Shown: one piece after another, positions 1 through 6,625 of the stretch
Numbering within the stretch: the stretch's first letter is position 1
Layout of the letters: each line of letters begins with the position of its first letter
Assembly (NCBI GenBank): GCA_027080445.1
Contig: JALWRY010000179.1
Coordinates: 1 to 6,900, forward strand
Length of the DNA: 6,900 nt
Reading direction: 5' to 3'
DNA from: Thiohalobacter sp.
GTDB taxonomy: Bacteria > Pseudomonadota > Gammaproteobacteria > DSM-19610
Position numbers and translations under genes: made by a program
Notes under the pieces: model-generated
The model's database searches: none
The model's input: only the letters and a program-made list of their open reading frames with translations
Told to the model about the DNA's origin: nothing

Positions 1-176
1 GCCAGTTGCGGCGTAGTTTCGCACCTGGCGAGTCTCTGCCTGATCCGTCATTGCGAGGAGTGGAGCGACGCGGCAATCTCTAACAGGCTGATTCCATTGT
101 ATGAGATTGCCGCGCTGCGCTCGCAATGACGGATTGTGCGGAGGTTTAGTAGGGTAAACAGGATTTCAGGGACGAA
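1..176. other. Upstream flank without an assignable gene
   Basis: No gene can be assigned in this stretch before comEC. On the + strand, frame 2 closes at a TAG at 14-16, frame 3 at a TAA at 81-83, and frame 1 at a TGA at 127-129 inside the right arm of the inverted repeat. Any of these could in principle be the tail of an upstream gene, but none of the short translations is recognisable. The later parts of frames 1 and 3 are simply translated repeat. The only clear content is the inverted repeat at 44-133, and the last 40 bases form the comEC leader. I found no convincing sigma-70 promoter. Confidence 0.5.
44..133. repeat. Two-armed inverted repeat, 'GTCATTGCGAG' intergenic family
   Basis: The outer arms 44-57 and 120-133 (tccgtcattgcgag / ctcgcaatgacgga) are perfectly complementary over 14 bp. 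The inner arms 69-80 and 103-114 (cgcggcaatctc / gagattgccgcg) are perfectly complementary over 12 bp. They are separated by an asymmetric internal loop (11 nt at 58-68, 5 nt at 115-119) and a 22-nt apical loop (81-102). The arms match a repeat motif I recognise from intergenic regions of many bacterial genomes. The unequal spacers suggest two slightly different monomers facing each other rather than one simple palindrome. There is no T-run after the right arm, so it is not a typical intrinsic terminator. No flanking target duplication is obvious. Confidence 0.85.
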
Positions 177-2480
177 ATGCTTTACTCCGCACTGGCCGTA
201 CTGGCCGGCACCAGTCTGTTTGTTGTTTTTATGCCACTCGATGGTTGGCAGGGCGCCGTGCCGCTGTTGTTTCTGCTGGTGTCCCGGCGGCGGCCGCTGC
301 GGCTTGCCGGACTCTGTGTAGCCGGTTTTCTATGGTGTGGCTGGCACCTCGACCGGACCCTGCAGCAGGCCTTGCCCCGGACCCTGGAAAATCACAGCCT
401 GCAAGTGGAGGGCGTGATCCGGGGTTTGCCCGAAACGCTGCCGGGCGGGCGGGTGCGCTTCCGCTTCGAGATCACCTGCTACTACGATGCTTCCCCGGGG
501 TGCCATACGCTTCCGTTGAAGACGCGTCTGAGCTGGTACCGCAATGCCCCCGAACTGCATACCGGGGAGCGATGGCGGTTATGGGTGCGTTTGAAACGTC
601 CTCATGGTTTTGCCAACCCGGGTGGGTTCGATTACGAGCGCTGGTTACTGGCAGCCGGTATTCGTGCCACCGGTTATGTGCGCGGGAAACGTCACCATCA
701 GCGTCTGGGCCGGCAGTCGGCTCAAGGTGTGCAGGCGCTCAGGGGCCGGATCAGCCGGCAAATCAGTGCGACGCTGGGGAATACGCCGGAAGCTGCGCTG
801 TTACGAGCACTCGGTGTCGGTGATCGCAGCCGCATGACGCCCGCCCAGTGGCAGGTACTGCGAACAACCGGCACCAGTCACCTGCTGGCGATCTCCGGTC
901 TGCATGTCGGGCTGGTGGCGGGCCTGGTGTTTCTGCTGGCGGGATGGTTATGGCGCCGGGTCGGTTTGTGCGCGGTCTGGCCAGCGCGTCATGCGGCGGC
1001 ACTGGTCAGCATCTTGGCAGCCTTTGGCTATGCGTTGTTGTCCGGTTACCAGGTGCCGGCGCAACGCGCCCTGATCATGATCAGTGTATTCATGTTGTCC
1101 GGTTTTGCCCCACAACGGCCTTCACCCTGGCTGAGCTGGGCGCTGGCCCTGTTGCTGGTGCTGCTGGTCAATCCTTTGTCTGTGTTAACCCCCGGCTTCT
1201 GGCTGTCGTTTGGTGCTGTTGCATCCATTCTTTACCTGAGCGTTGGTTACCAGGGGCATGTGTCGAAGTGGCGACGTCTGTTCCGCGTGCAGCTGGTCCT
1301 GCCGGTAGCGTTGTTGCCACTGGGCTGGATCTGGTTTCAGCAGCTTTCCGTGGTGGCCCCGCTGGCCAACTTGTTGGCAATCCCGTGGGTCAGTTTCCTG
1401 GTGGTGCCGCCACTGCTTGTCGGGCTGGTCTGTTTGTCGCTGTGGCCGGCGGCGTCCGCTGGCCTGCTGGCACTTGCCGCCGCTTCGGTGCATTTACTCT
1501 GGATTGTACTGGCATGGTTTGGCGCTGGAACGGGAAACCTGCTGCACCTGCCGGCGTTTACGGCAACAGGCATGTTGCTGGTGATCGCAGGGATGCTCTG
1601 CCTGCTGGCGCCGGCCACACTCCCGCTTCGCCTGGCGGGCCTGCTGTTACTGACGCCCGTTGTACTGGAGCCGTCACCGCGTCCGGCGCAGGGCGATGTC
1701 TGGCTGACGGTGCTGGATGTCGGTCAGGGATTGTCCGCGGTCATCCAGACACGCCGGCGCCTGCTGGTGTTCGATACCGGGCCGGCATTTCGCAGCGGTT
1801 TCAATGCCGGTGACGCCGTGGTGACGCCGTACCTGCGCTGGCTGGGCTACGGGTTCATCGACCGCCTGATACTGAGTCATGCGGATAATGACCACGCCGG
1901 TGGCGTCATCGGCGTGCGTGCCGGGTTCCCCATCGCTTCGGTGATCAGTGGAGAGCCGCAGGCGTTGAAGTTTTCACCGGTCAATCCCTGTCGCAAGGGC
2001 CAGCACTGGGTATGGGATAAGGTGCGGTTTGAAATACTGTCGCCGGGGGATGATACGCGTGCAAGCGGCAATAATGCCTCGTGTGTCCTGCGTGTCGTCG
2101 CCCGCGACGGGCGTTCGCTACTGTTGCCGGGGGATATTGAGCGTGCAGTGGAGCACCGGCTGTTACGCCAGTCCCCGGACAAGCTGGCCGCCAGTGTGTT
2201 GCTGGCGCCGCATCACGGCAGCCTGACTTCCTCAAGCCCCGGATTTGTCGCTGCGGTCAGGGCGCAGCTGGTGATTTTCCCCACTGGTTACCTGAACCGT
2301 TTCGGCTTCCCGAAGCACCGGGTCAGCCAGCGTTACCGGGCGGCTGGCGCTACTGTCCTGAATACGGCGGAAGAGGGTGCTATCCAGGTCAGGCTCGAAC
2401 AGGGGCGTCCGCTCGCTATCAGTCGTTATCGCCAGGTGCGGCGCTTTGGCGCCGTGAGGACATCCTTATCGGGGCCATAA
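177..2480 (+). CDS. comEC: ComEC/Rec2 family DNA-uptake channel, full length
   Basis: This is an inner-membrane protein of natural transformation that carries single-stranded DNA from the periplasm into the cytoplasm. It has 767 aa, a normal length for Gram-negative ComEC. An N-terminal membrane segment is followed by the soluble DUF4131/OB-like region (about 60-180), which ends in the typical NPGGFDYERWL at 147-157. The polytopic Competence domain (about 205-500) carries the family hallmark HLLAISGLHVG at 235-245. A C-terminal metallo-beta-lactamase-like domain (about 508-745) shows LDVGQG (513-518), DTG (533-535), SHADNDHAGG (567-576), LLPGDIE (649-655) and APHHGS (677-682), so the nuclease-type metal ligands appear intact. 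The ATG at 177 is preceded by AGGGA at 168-172. The gene is separated from the lipid A operon by 107 bp with no clear terminator. Presence of comEC alone does not show that the organism is transformable. Confidence 0.96.
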   Translation: MLYSALAVLAGTSLFVVFMPLDGWQGAVPLLFLLVSRRRPLRLAGLCVAGFLWCGWHLDRTLQQALPRTLENHSLQVEGVIRGLPETLPGGRVRFRFEITCYYDASPGCHTLPLKTRLSWYRNAPELHTGERWRLWVRLKRPHGFANPGGFDYERWLLAAGIRATGYVRGKRHHQRLGRQSAQGVQALRGRISRQISATLGNTPEAALLRALGVGDRSRMTPAQWQVLRTTGTSHLLAISGLHVGLVAGLVFLLAGWLWRRVGLCAVWPARHAAALVSILAAFGYALLSGYQVPAQRALIMISVFMLSGFAPQRPSPWLSWALALLLVLLVNPLSVLTPGFWLSFGAVASILYLSVGYQGHVSKWRRLFRVQLVLPVALLPLGWIWFQQLSVVAPLANLLAIPWVSFLVVPPLLVGLVCLSLWPAASAGLLALAAASVHLLWIVLAWFGAGTGNLLHLPAFTATGMLLVIAGMLCLLAPATLPLRLAGLLLLTPVVLEPSPRPAQGDVWLTVLDVGQGLSAVIQTRRRLLVFDTGPAFRSGFNAGDAVVTPYLRWLGYGFIDRLILSHADNDHAGGVIGVRAGFPIASVISGEPQALKFSPVNPCRKGQHWVWDKVRFEILSPGDDTRASGNNASCVLRVVARDGRSLLLPGDIERAVEHRLLRQSPDKLAASVLLAPHHGSLTSSSPGFVAAVRAQLVIFPTGYLNRFGFPKHRVSQRYRAAGATVLNTAEEGAIQVRLEQGRPLAISRYRQVRRFGAVRTSLSGP

Positions 2481-2501
2481 AATACCGGCCAGCCCGGGGC
2501 A

Positions 2502-2530
2502 TTCGTATTTCCCTCTGATTCCAGTATTAT
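2502..2530 (+). promoter_or_regulatory. Weak candidate sigma-70 promoter for the exbB-kdsB operon
   Basis: A possible -10 box TATTAT (2525-2530) lies 17 nt downstream of a poor -35 match TTCGTA (2502-2507, three of six consensus bases). It sits in the only sizeable gap between genes, just ahead of the tightly overlapping exbB-exbD-msbA-lpxK-ycaR-kdsB run. That is where an operon promoter would be expected. The match is weak, and transcription from upstream of comEC could equally serve these genes. Confidence 0.25.
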
Positions 2531-2531
2531 G

Positions 2532-2571
2532 CATTTCGCTGAGTTAGCAGAACTCCACTCTTCCCGAAATG
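2532..2571 (+). other. Small two-tier stem-loop upstream of exbB
   Basis: CATTTCG (2532-2538) is complementary to CGAAATG (2565-2571). Between them GAGTT (2541-2545) pairs with AACTC (2551-2555) around a 5-nt loop. The structure ends four bases before the exbB Shine-Dalgarno (AAGGA, 2575-2579), so in mRNA it could influence ribosome access. Short complementary arms of this size arise by chance, so a regulatory role is only a possibility. Confidence 0.25.
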
Positions 2572-2587
2572 GAAAAGGATAGCAAAC

Positions 2588-3223
2588 GTGTTTGAACTGG
2601 TTACCGCCGGCGGCTGGATGATGGCGCCCATTATTGCCTGCTCGATCATTGCTTTTGCAATTATTGTAGAGCGCCTGTGGACACTGCGGATCAGGCGTGT
2701 CATTCCCTCGAAACTGGCCGCCCAGGTGTGGGAGTGGGCCAAGGACAAACAGCTCGATGTCGAACGTATGCAGACGCTGCGCGCCAGTTCGCCGCTGGGG
2801 CGCATACTTGCTGCGGGGCTGGCCAACCGCAATGCCAGCCGTGAAGTCATGAAAGAGGCCATCGAGGATACCGGTCGTTACGTCGTCCACGAACTGGAAC
2901 GCTACATTAATACGCTCGGTACCATTGCCGCCATTTCGCCGCTACTGGGCCTGCTGGGTACGGTGATTGGCATGATCAAGGTGTTCTCCGCGATTACCAC
3001 GCAGGGTGTTGGCAACCCGGCTGCGCTGGCCGGTGGTATTTCCGTTGCACTGATCACCACGGCGGCCGGGATGGCGGTTGCCATTCCAAGCCTCATGGCG
3101 TACCGCTATTTCCGCGGCAAGATCGCCTTGCTGGTGATTCGCATGGAGCAACAGGCGCTGCGCATGATCGAGGTATTACACGGTCAGCGTCCCCAGGGCA
3201 GTAGCATGGGAGACCCGTCGTGA
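2588..3223 (+). CDS. exbB: ExbB/TolQ/MotA-family proton channel subunit
   Basis: This is an inner-membrane channel subunit that, with ExbD, uses the proton motive force to drive work in the envelope. The protein has 211 aa with three predicted membrane segments (about 11-30, 110-133, 148-172) and a cytoplasmic stretch between the first two, the ExbB/TolQ topology. The conserved core around 103-133 (LERYINTLG then ISPLLGLLGTVIGMI) and the third-segment GGISVALITTAAGMAVAIP are typical of the family. The GTG start at 2588 is supported by AAGGA at 2575-2579, eight bases upstream, and places the start just before the first membrane helix. The stop overlaps exbD by 4 nt. No tonB or tolA is seen in the window, so the partner it energises is unknown. 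The symbol reflects family membership; it is not evidence of siderophore uptake. Confidence 0.92.
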   Translation: MFELVTAGGWMMAPIIACSIIAFAIIVERLWTLRIRRVIPSKLAAQVWEWAKDKQLDVERMQTLRASSPLGRILAAGLANRNASREVMKEAIEDTGRYVVHELERYINTLGTIAAISPLLGLLGTVIGMIKVFSAITTQGVGNPAALAGGISVALITTAAGMAVAIPSLMAYRYFRGKIALLVIRMEQQALRMIEVLHGQRPQGSSMGDPS

Positions 3224-3645
3224 GACTGCGGGAAACGCCCAAGGACGAACCGGAAGTCAACCTGACGCCACTGATCGATGTGGTCTTTATCCTGTTGATC
3301 TTTTTCATGGTGTCCACCACCTTCCAGCACGAGTCGGAAATCAAAATCGATCTCCCGGAGGCCAGTGCGGACAAGGTCGACAAGCAGGAGAAGGTGCTGG
3401 AGATCCTGATCGATGCCGACGGGCATTTCTACATCGGTGGTGAGCAGGTGGTCAACACGGAACTGGTCACCCTGAAAGGGGCTATACGCAAGGTTCTCGG
3501 TGACAGGAAGACAATGCCCGTGGTGATCCGGGCGGATCGTATGTCGCCCTATGAAGCGGTTATTCGCGCGATGGATGCCACCTCACAGCTGGGCCTGGAG
3601 CAAATGTCGCTGGCTACCAATCAGCCGGAACATGGCGGGAAATGA
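3220..3645 (+). CDS. exbD: ExbD/TolR-family proton channel partner
   Basis: A 141-aa single-pass inner-membrane protein: short cytoplasmic N-terminus, one membrane helix (about 18-35) and a periplasmic domain (about 40-135). The segment VNLTPLIDVVFILLIFFMV (13-31) is the family hallmark. Asp20 in LIDVVF corresponds to the proton-carrying aspartate of ExbD/TolR. The GTG start shares four bases with the exbB stop (GTGA at 3220-3223) and has GGGAG at 3208-3212, seven bases upstream. The pair is therefore translationally coupled, which suits a fixed-stoichiometry complex. The gene overlaps msbA by 14 nt at its 3' end. The likely role is the stator partner of the preceding ExbB; the downstream target is not apparent. 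Confidence 0.92.
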   Translation: MRLRETPKDEPEVNLTPLIDVVFILLIFFMVSTTFQHESEIKIDLPEASADKVDKQEKVLEILIDADGHFYIGGEQVVNTELVTLKGAIRKVLGDRKTMPVVIRADRMSPYEAVIRAMDATSQLGLEQMSLATNQPEHGGK

Positions 3646-5398
3646 TCCGGCCGGTGTAACGGCTACCGGGATTTACCAACGCCTGCTGGGATACGCCCGG
3701 CCGCACTGGCGTATTTTCACCGGCGCGGTACTGGCCATGGTGCTGGTGGCGGCGACCGAAACCGGGTTTGCCGCGCTGATGAAACCCATGCTCGATGGTA
3801 ACTTTATCGAGCGCGATCCAACGACGATCCGGCTGGTGCCGATTGCCCTGGTATTACTGTTTCTGTTTCGCGGCCTGGCGAGTTTTGCTTCGCGCTACGG
3901 TATGGCGCTGATCGGCCGGCGTGTGATCTGCCAGTTGCGTACCGAGCTGTTCCACAAGTTCCTGCACCTGCCTGTCAGCTACTATGACAGCAACACCGCC
4001 GGTCGATTATTGTCGCGCCTGACGTTCGACGTGGAGCAGGTGGCGGAAGCCAGTACCAATGCGGTGACCATCCTGGTGCGCGACAGTCTCTCCCTGATTT
4101 TTCTGCTCGCCTACATGTTCTGGATCAGTGGCTGGCTGACGTTGCTGTTCCTGGTTATCGGTCCGGTACTGGTCGTGTTGATTCGCTATGTCAGCCGGCG
4201 TTTCCGGCGTATCAGCCGGCGTATCCAGGATTCGATGGGCGAGTTGACCCAGTTCAGCGACGAGGCCATTCACGGGCAACGGCTGATCAAGGCGTTCAAC
4301 GCGGAGCACTGGCAGGAAAATCGTTTTCACCAGGTCAACGAACGCAACCGCAAGTTGCACCTCCGGCTGGCGGCGGTAGCGGGCGCCAGCACGCCGGTGA
4401 TCCAGTTTCTTTCCGCCTGCATCCTGGCGCTGGTGGTGTACCTGACCACACTGGAGTCAGTAAGCAGTGAGATCAGCGTGGGCAGTTTTGTCTCCTTCAT
4501 TGCCGCCATGATGTTACTGATGCAACCCATGAAGCGCCTGACCAACATCAACGCCTCGGTCCAGCGCGGGGTGGCAGCGGCGCGCAGCATTTTCGGTGTA
4601 CTGGATGAGGGCAACGAAGATAAAGGTGGCAAGCTGGAAGTGTCCCGCGTGCAGGGCGCCATTGAATTCCGCGATGTTTCGTTTGCCTACGATCCGCACA
4701 AGGGTAATGTACTCGACAGGCTTTCGTTCACGATCGAGTCGGGGCAGACGGTGGCGCTGGTGGGACGCTCCGGCAGTGGTAAATCCACCATGGCACAGTT
4801 ACTGGTGCGGTTCCATGATCCGGACAATGGCGGCATTTTACTGGACGGTCACGATTTAAGGGATTATCGACTGGACGACCTGCGCCGTCAGATCGGGATG
4901 GTCGGGCAGGACGTTACGTTGTTTAACGACAGTATCCGTAACAATATCGCCTTCGGCAGCCTTGCTGATTCGAAGGAAGCGGATATTGTCGCTGCGGCAC
5001 AGGCCGCGCACGCGATGGAATTCATTGCTGACATGCCGCAGGGGCTGGATACGCGGATTGGTGATCGCGGCATGTTGTTATCAGGCGGCCAGCGGCAGCG
5101 CCTGGCGATTGCACGGACGGTATTGAAAAATGCACCCGTGCTGGTCCTGGACGAGGCGACTTCGGCGCTCGATAGTGAATCCGAACGGCTGGTTCAGGAT
5201 GCGCTGGAGCAACTGATGCGCCACAGCACTTCACTTATTATCGCCCACCGGCTGTCGACTGTGGAACACGCTGACCGTATCCTGGTGCTGGAGCGGGGCG
5301 CTATTGTCGAAAGCGGAACGCATACCGAACTGTTGGCGAAGCAGGGGGTGTATGCAGACCTGTATCGTCTGCAGTTCAGCGATACGCGCGCGACATGA
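3632..5398 (+). CDS. msbA: Lipid A export ATP-binding/permease protein MsbA
   Basis: Homodimeric ABC exporter that flips core-lipid A from the inner to the outer leaflet of the inner membrane. From the ATG at 3632 it is 588 aa, close to E. coli MsbA (582). The membrane domain spans about 20-315, including the family-like LHLPVSYYDSNTAGRLLSRLT (111-131). The nucleotide-binding domain spans about 340-580, with Walker A GRSGSGKST (378-386), Q-loop Gln426, signature LSGGQRQR (483-490), Walker B VLVLDEAT (503-510), D-loop SALD (511-514) and H-loop His539, so it should be an active ATPase. The reading frame stays open upstream to an ATG at 3551 inside exbD. I prefer 3632 because it gives the family length and N-terminus, although only GGAA one base before it resembles a ribosome site. 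Translation may depend on coupling to exbD. The stop overlaps lpxK by 4 nt. Confidence 0.95.
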   Translation: MAGNDPAGVTATGIYQRLLGYARPHWRIFTGAVLAMVLVAATETGFAALMKPMLDGNFIERDPTTIRLVPIALVLLFLFRGLASFASRYGMALIGRRVICQLRTELFHKFLHLPVSYYDSNTAGRLLSRLTFDVEQVAEASTNAVTILVRDSLSLIFLLAYMFWISGWLTLLFLVIGPVLVVLIRYVSRRFRRISRRIQDSMGELTQFSDEAIHGQRLIKAFNAEHWQENRFHQVNERNRKLHLRLAAVAGASTPVIQFLSACILALVVYLTTLESVSSEISVGSFVSFIAAMMLLMQPMKRLTNINASVQRGVAAARSIFGVLDEGNEDKGGKLEVSRVQGAIEFRDVSFAYDPHKGNVLDRLSFTIESGQTVALVGRSGSGKSTMAQLLVRFHDPDNGGILLDGHDLRDYRLDDLRRQIGMVGQDVTLFNDSIRNNIAFGSLADSKEADIVAAAQAAHAMEFIADMPQGLDTRIGDRGMLLSGGQRQRLAIARTVLKNAPVLVLDEATSALDSESERLVQDALEQLMRHSTSLIIAHRLSTVEHADRILVLERGAIVESGTHTELLAKQGVYADLYRLQFSDTRAT

Positions 5399-6453
5399 AG
5401 CGCGTTCGCCTGGAGCGCTGGCTTAACCGCGTCTGGTACACGGATACATCGCCACCCGGGTGGCTGGTGCCGCTTTCCTGGTTGTATGGTCTTGTCATCT
5501 ACCTGCGGCGGCTGGCGGTACGTGCGGGTTCAAGGCGTGTGGTACACCCCGGTGTTGCGACGATCGTGGTGGGTAATATTACCGTTGGCGGTACCGGTAA
5601 AACGCCCCTGGTGATAGCCCTGTCTGACTGCTTGTCGGCGCATGGGTGGCGTACGGGCATTGTGACGCGCGGTTACGGCGGCAAGGCGCGGGACTGGCCC
5701 CGTGAGGTGTTTGCCGACAGCCGCGCGCGTGAAAACGGCGATGAAGCCGTGTTGCTTGCACAGTCGACCGGGGCGCCTGTCTATGCCGGGCCGGATCGCC
5801 TCGCCGCGGCGCGCGCCCTGCTGGCGAAACATCCTGTCGATGTGCTGATCAGTGATGACGGTTTGCAACACACGCGGCTCGGGCGTGATATTGAAATCGT
5901 CGTGCTCGATCCCGAGCGGGGTTTCGGTAACGGCTATTGTTTGCCGGCCGGGCCGTTGCGGGAACCTTTGTCGCGACTGGACAACGTCGATGCCACTGTT
6001 GCACCAGGTGAAGCGGGCGAATGTTCACCGGCACAATTCCAGCTTGCGCTCAGGCTGGGTGGCGAATGTTCACCGGCACAATTCCAGCTTGCGCTCAGGC
6101 TGGGTGAGGCAAGGCAGGTCATTGATCAGAGTGTGACGCGTGTGTTGGCCGATTTTGCACGGCAGCCATGCCATGCTGTCGCGGGAATTGCGCATCCCGA
6201 GCGTTTTTTCCGGGGATTGCGCCGGGCGGGCGTGACGCCCGATACGCGGGTTTTTGCCGACCACCACGATTTTACCGCCGAAGATATCCGCTTTGAGGAT
6301 GATTTTCCGGTTTTAATGACAGCAAAAGACGCGGTAAAATGCCGGGACTTTGCGGGCGAGAACGTGTGGTTTGTTCCGCTGGAACTGGATGTCGGGCCGG
6401 CATTCGGAAAATGGTTATACGAAACCCTGAAACGGAAAACTGATCTTGGATAA
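5395..6453 (+). CDS. lpxK: Tetraacyldisaccharide 4'-kinase LpxK with an internal 15-residue duplication
   Basis: Inner-membrane-associated kinase that transfers phosphate from ATP to the 4' position of tetraacyldisaccharide-1-phosphate, giving lipid IVA. The protein has 352 aa against 328 in E. coli; 15 of the extra residues come from a perfect tandem duplication (208-222 and 223-237). Visible family signatures are a hydrophobic N-terminal segment (about 22-42), the P-loop GGTGKT (65-70), RGYGG (92-96), SDDGLQH (153-159), PAGPLREP (184-191), GIAHPERFF (264-272), ADHHDFT (288-294) and MTAKDAVKC (308-316). All core motifs lie outside the duplication, which falls between the two domains, so the enzyme is probably functional; this is inference. 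The ATG start forms an ATGA overlap with the msbA stop, and the gene's end overlaps ycaR by 8 nt. Confidence 0.95.
   Translation: MKRVRLERWLNRVWYTDTSPPGWLVPLSWLYGLVIYLRRLAVRAGSRRVVHPGVATIVVGNITVGGTGKTPLVIALSDCLSAHGWRTGIVTRGYGGKARDWPREVFADSRARENGDEAVLLAQSTGAPVYAGPDRLAAARALLAKHPVDVLISDDGLQHTRLGRDIEIVVLDPERGFGNGYCLPAGPLREPLSRLDNVDATVAPGEAGECSPAQFQLALRLGGECSPAQFQLALRLGEARQVIDQSVTRVLADFARQPCHAVAGIAHPERFFRGLRRAGVTPDTRVFADHHDFTAEDIRFEDDFPVLMTAKDAVKCRDFAGENVWFVPLELDVGPAFGKWLYETLKRKTDLG
6016..6105 (+). repeat. Perfect 45-bp in-frame tandem duplication in lpxK
   Basis: Bases 6016-6060 and 6061-6105 are identical over all 45 positions. The match extends only one base further (6061 equals 6106), so the unit boundary is ambiguous by one base. 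The unit starts on a codon boundary and encodes GECSPAQFQLALRLG twice, at LpxK residues 208-222 and 223-237. All 15 codons are the same in both copies, including third positions, which points to a very recent duplication or an assembly error. Because the unit is a multiple of three, gain or loss of copies would keep lpxK in frame. Confidence 0.97.
6434..6437 (+). promoter_or_regulatory. Ribosome binding site supporting the TTG start of ycaR
   Basis: GGAA at 6434-6437, within lpxK, lies eight bases before the TTG at 6446. Together with protein similarity (MDKKLLDILACPVC lines up with the N-terminus of E. coli YcaR), it supports this non-ATG start. The first in-frame ATG is deep inside the conserved protein, so no ATG alternative is reasonable. 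Confidence 0.55.
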
Positions 6454-6625
6454 AAAGTTGCTCGATATTCTGGCCTGCCCGGTATGCAAGGGACCACTGG
6501 TCTATGACAGGAAGAAACAGGAATTGATCTGCAAGGCCGATCGACTCGCTTACCCGATACGGGACGATATCCCCGTGATGCTTGAAGAGGAAGCCCGCGA
6601 ACTGTCTGTGGAAGAAGACGTATGA
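6446..6625 (+). CDS. ycaR: YcaR / Trm112-like small zinc-ribbon protein
   Basis: A 59-aa protein read from a TTG start. It matches the YcaR/UPF0434 branch of the Trm112 family over its whole length: ILACPVCKGPL (8-18), QELICKADRLAYPIRDDIPVM (25-45, with the DDIPVML core), then an acidic tail LEEEARELSVEEDV. CPVC (11-14) and Cys29 are candidate zinc ligands; as in E. coli YcaR, a full set of four cysteines is not present. Trm112 proteins elsewhere activate methyltransferases, but the role of this bacterial branch is not settled and I do not assign one. Its position between lpxK and kdsB is conserved in many proteobacteria. It overlaps lpxK by 8 nt and kdsB by 4 nt (ATGA at 6622-6625). Confidence 0.92.
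   Translation: MDKKLLDILACPVCKGPLVYDRKKQELICKADRLAYPIRDDIPVMLEEEARELSVEEDV

Noticed and set aside
1..129. Possible tail of an upstream gene reading ...RHCEEWSDAAISN... in frame 1
   Set aside because: From about 44 on this is translated intergenic repeat, a well-known false-protein pattern; the preceding 14 codons are too few to identify a gene.
44..133. Intrinsic terminator for an upstream gene
   Set aside because: The stem is strong, but there is no T-run after the right arm, and the internal loop and arm sequence fit a dispersed repeat better.
1071..1084. Perfect 14-bp palindrome CTGATCATGATCAG inside comEC
   Set aside because: A 14-bp perfect palindrome is expected about once in a few windows of this size by chance, and it lies in conserved membrane-helix coding sequence; there is no sign of an operator.
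848..1813. Long + strand frame (321 codons) inside comEC
   Set aside because: It is an out-of-frame shadow of comEC, rich in Ala/Gly/Arg with no motif; the ComEC frame has conserved motifs throughout.
2426..2890. Long open frame on the - strand (154 codons) across the comEC-exbB junction
   Set aside because: It lies antisense to the end of comEC and the start of exbB, both with clear family motifs, and its translation is unrecognisable and basic/Pro-rich, typical of a GC-rich antisense frame.
4191..4222. Short direct repeat TCAGCCGGCGT (4191-4201 and 4212-4222) in msbA
   Set aside because: It encodes the arginine-rich SRRFRRISRR stretch, which matches the conserved VSKRFRSISK-like region of MsbA; protein constraint explains it.
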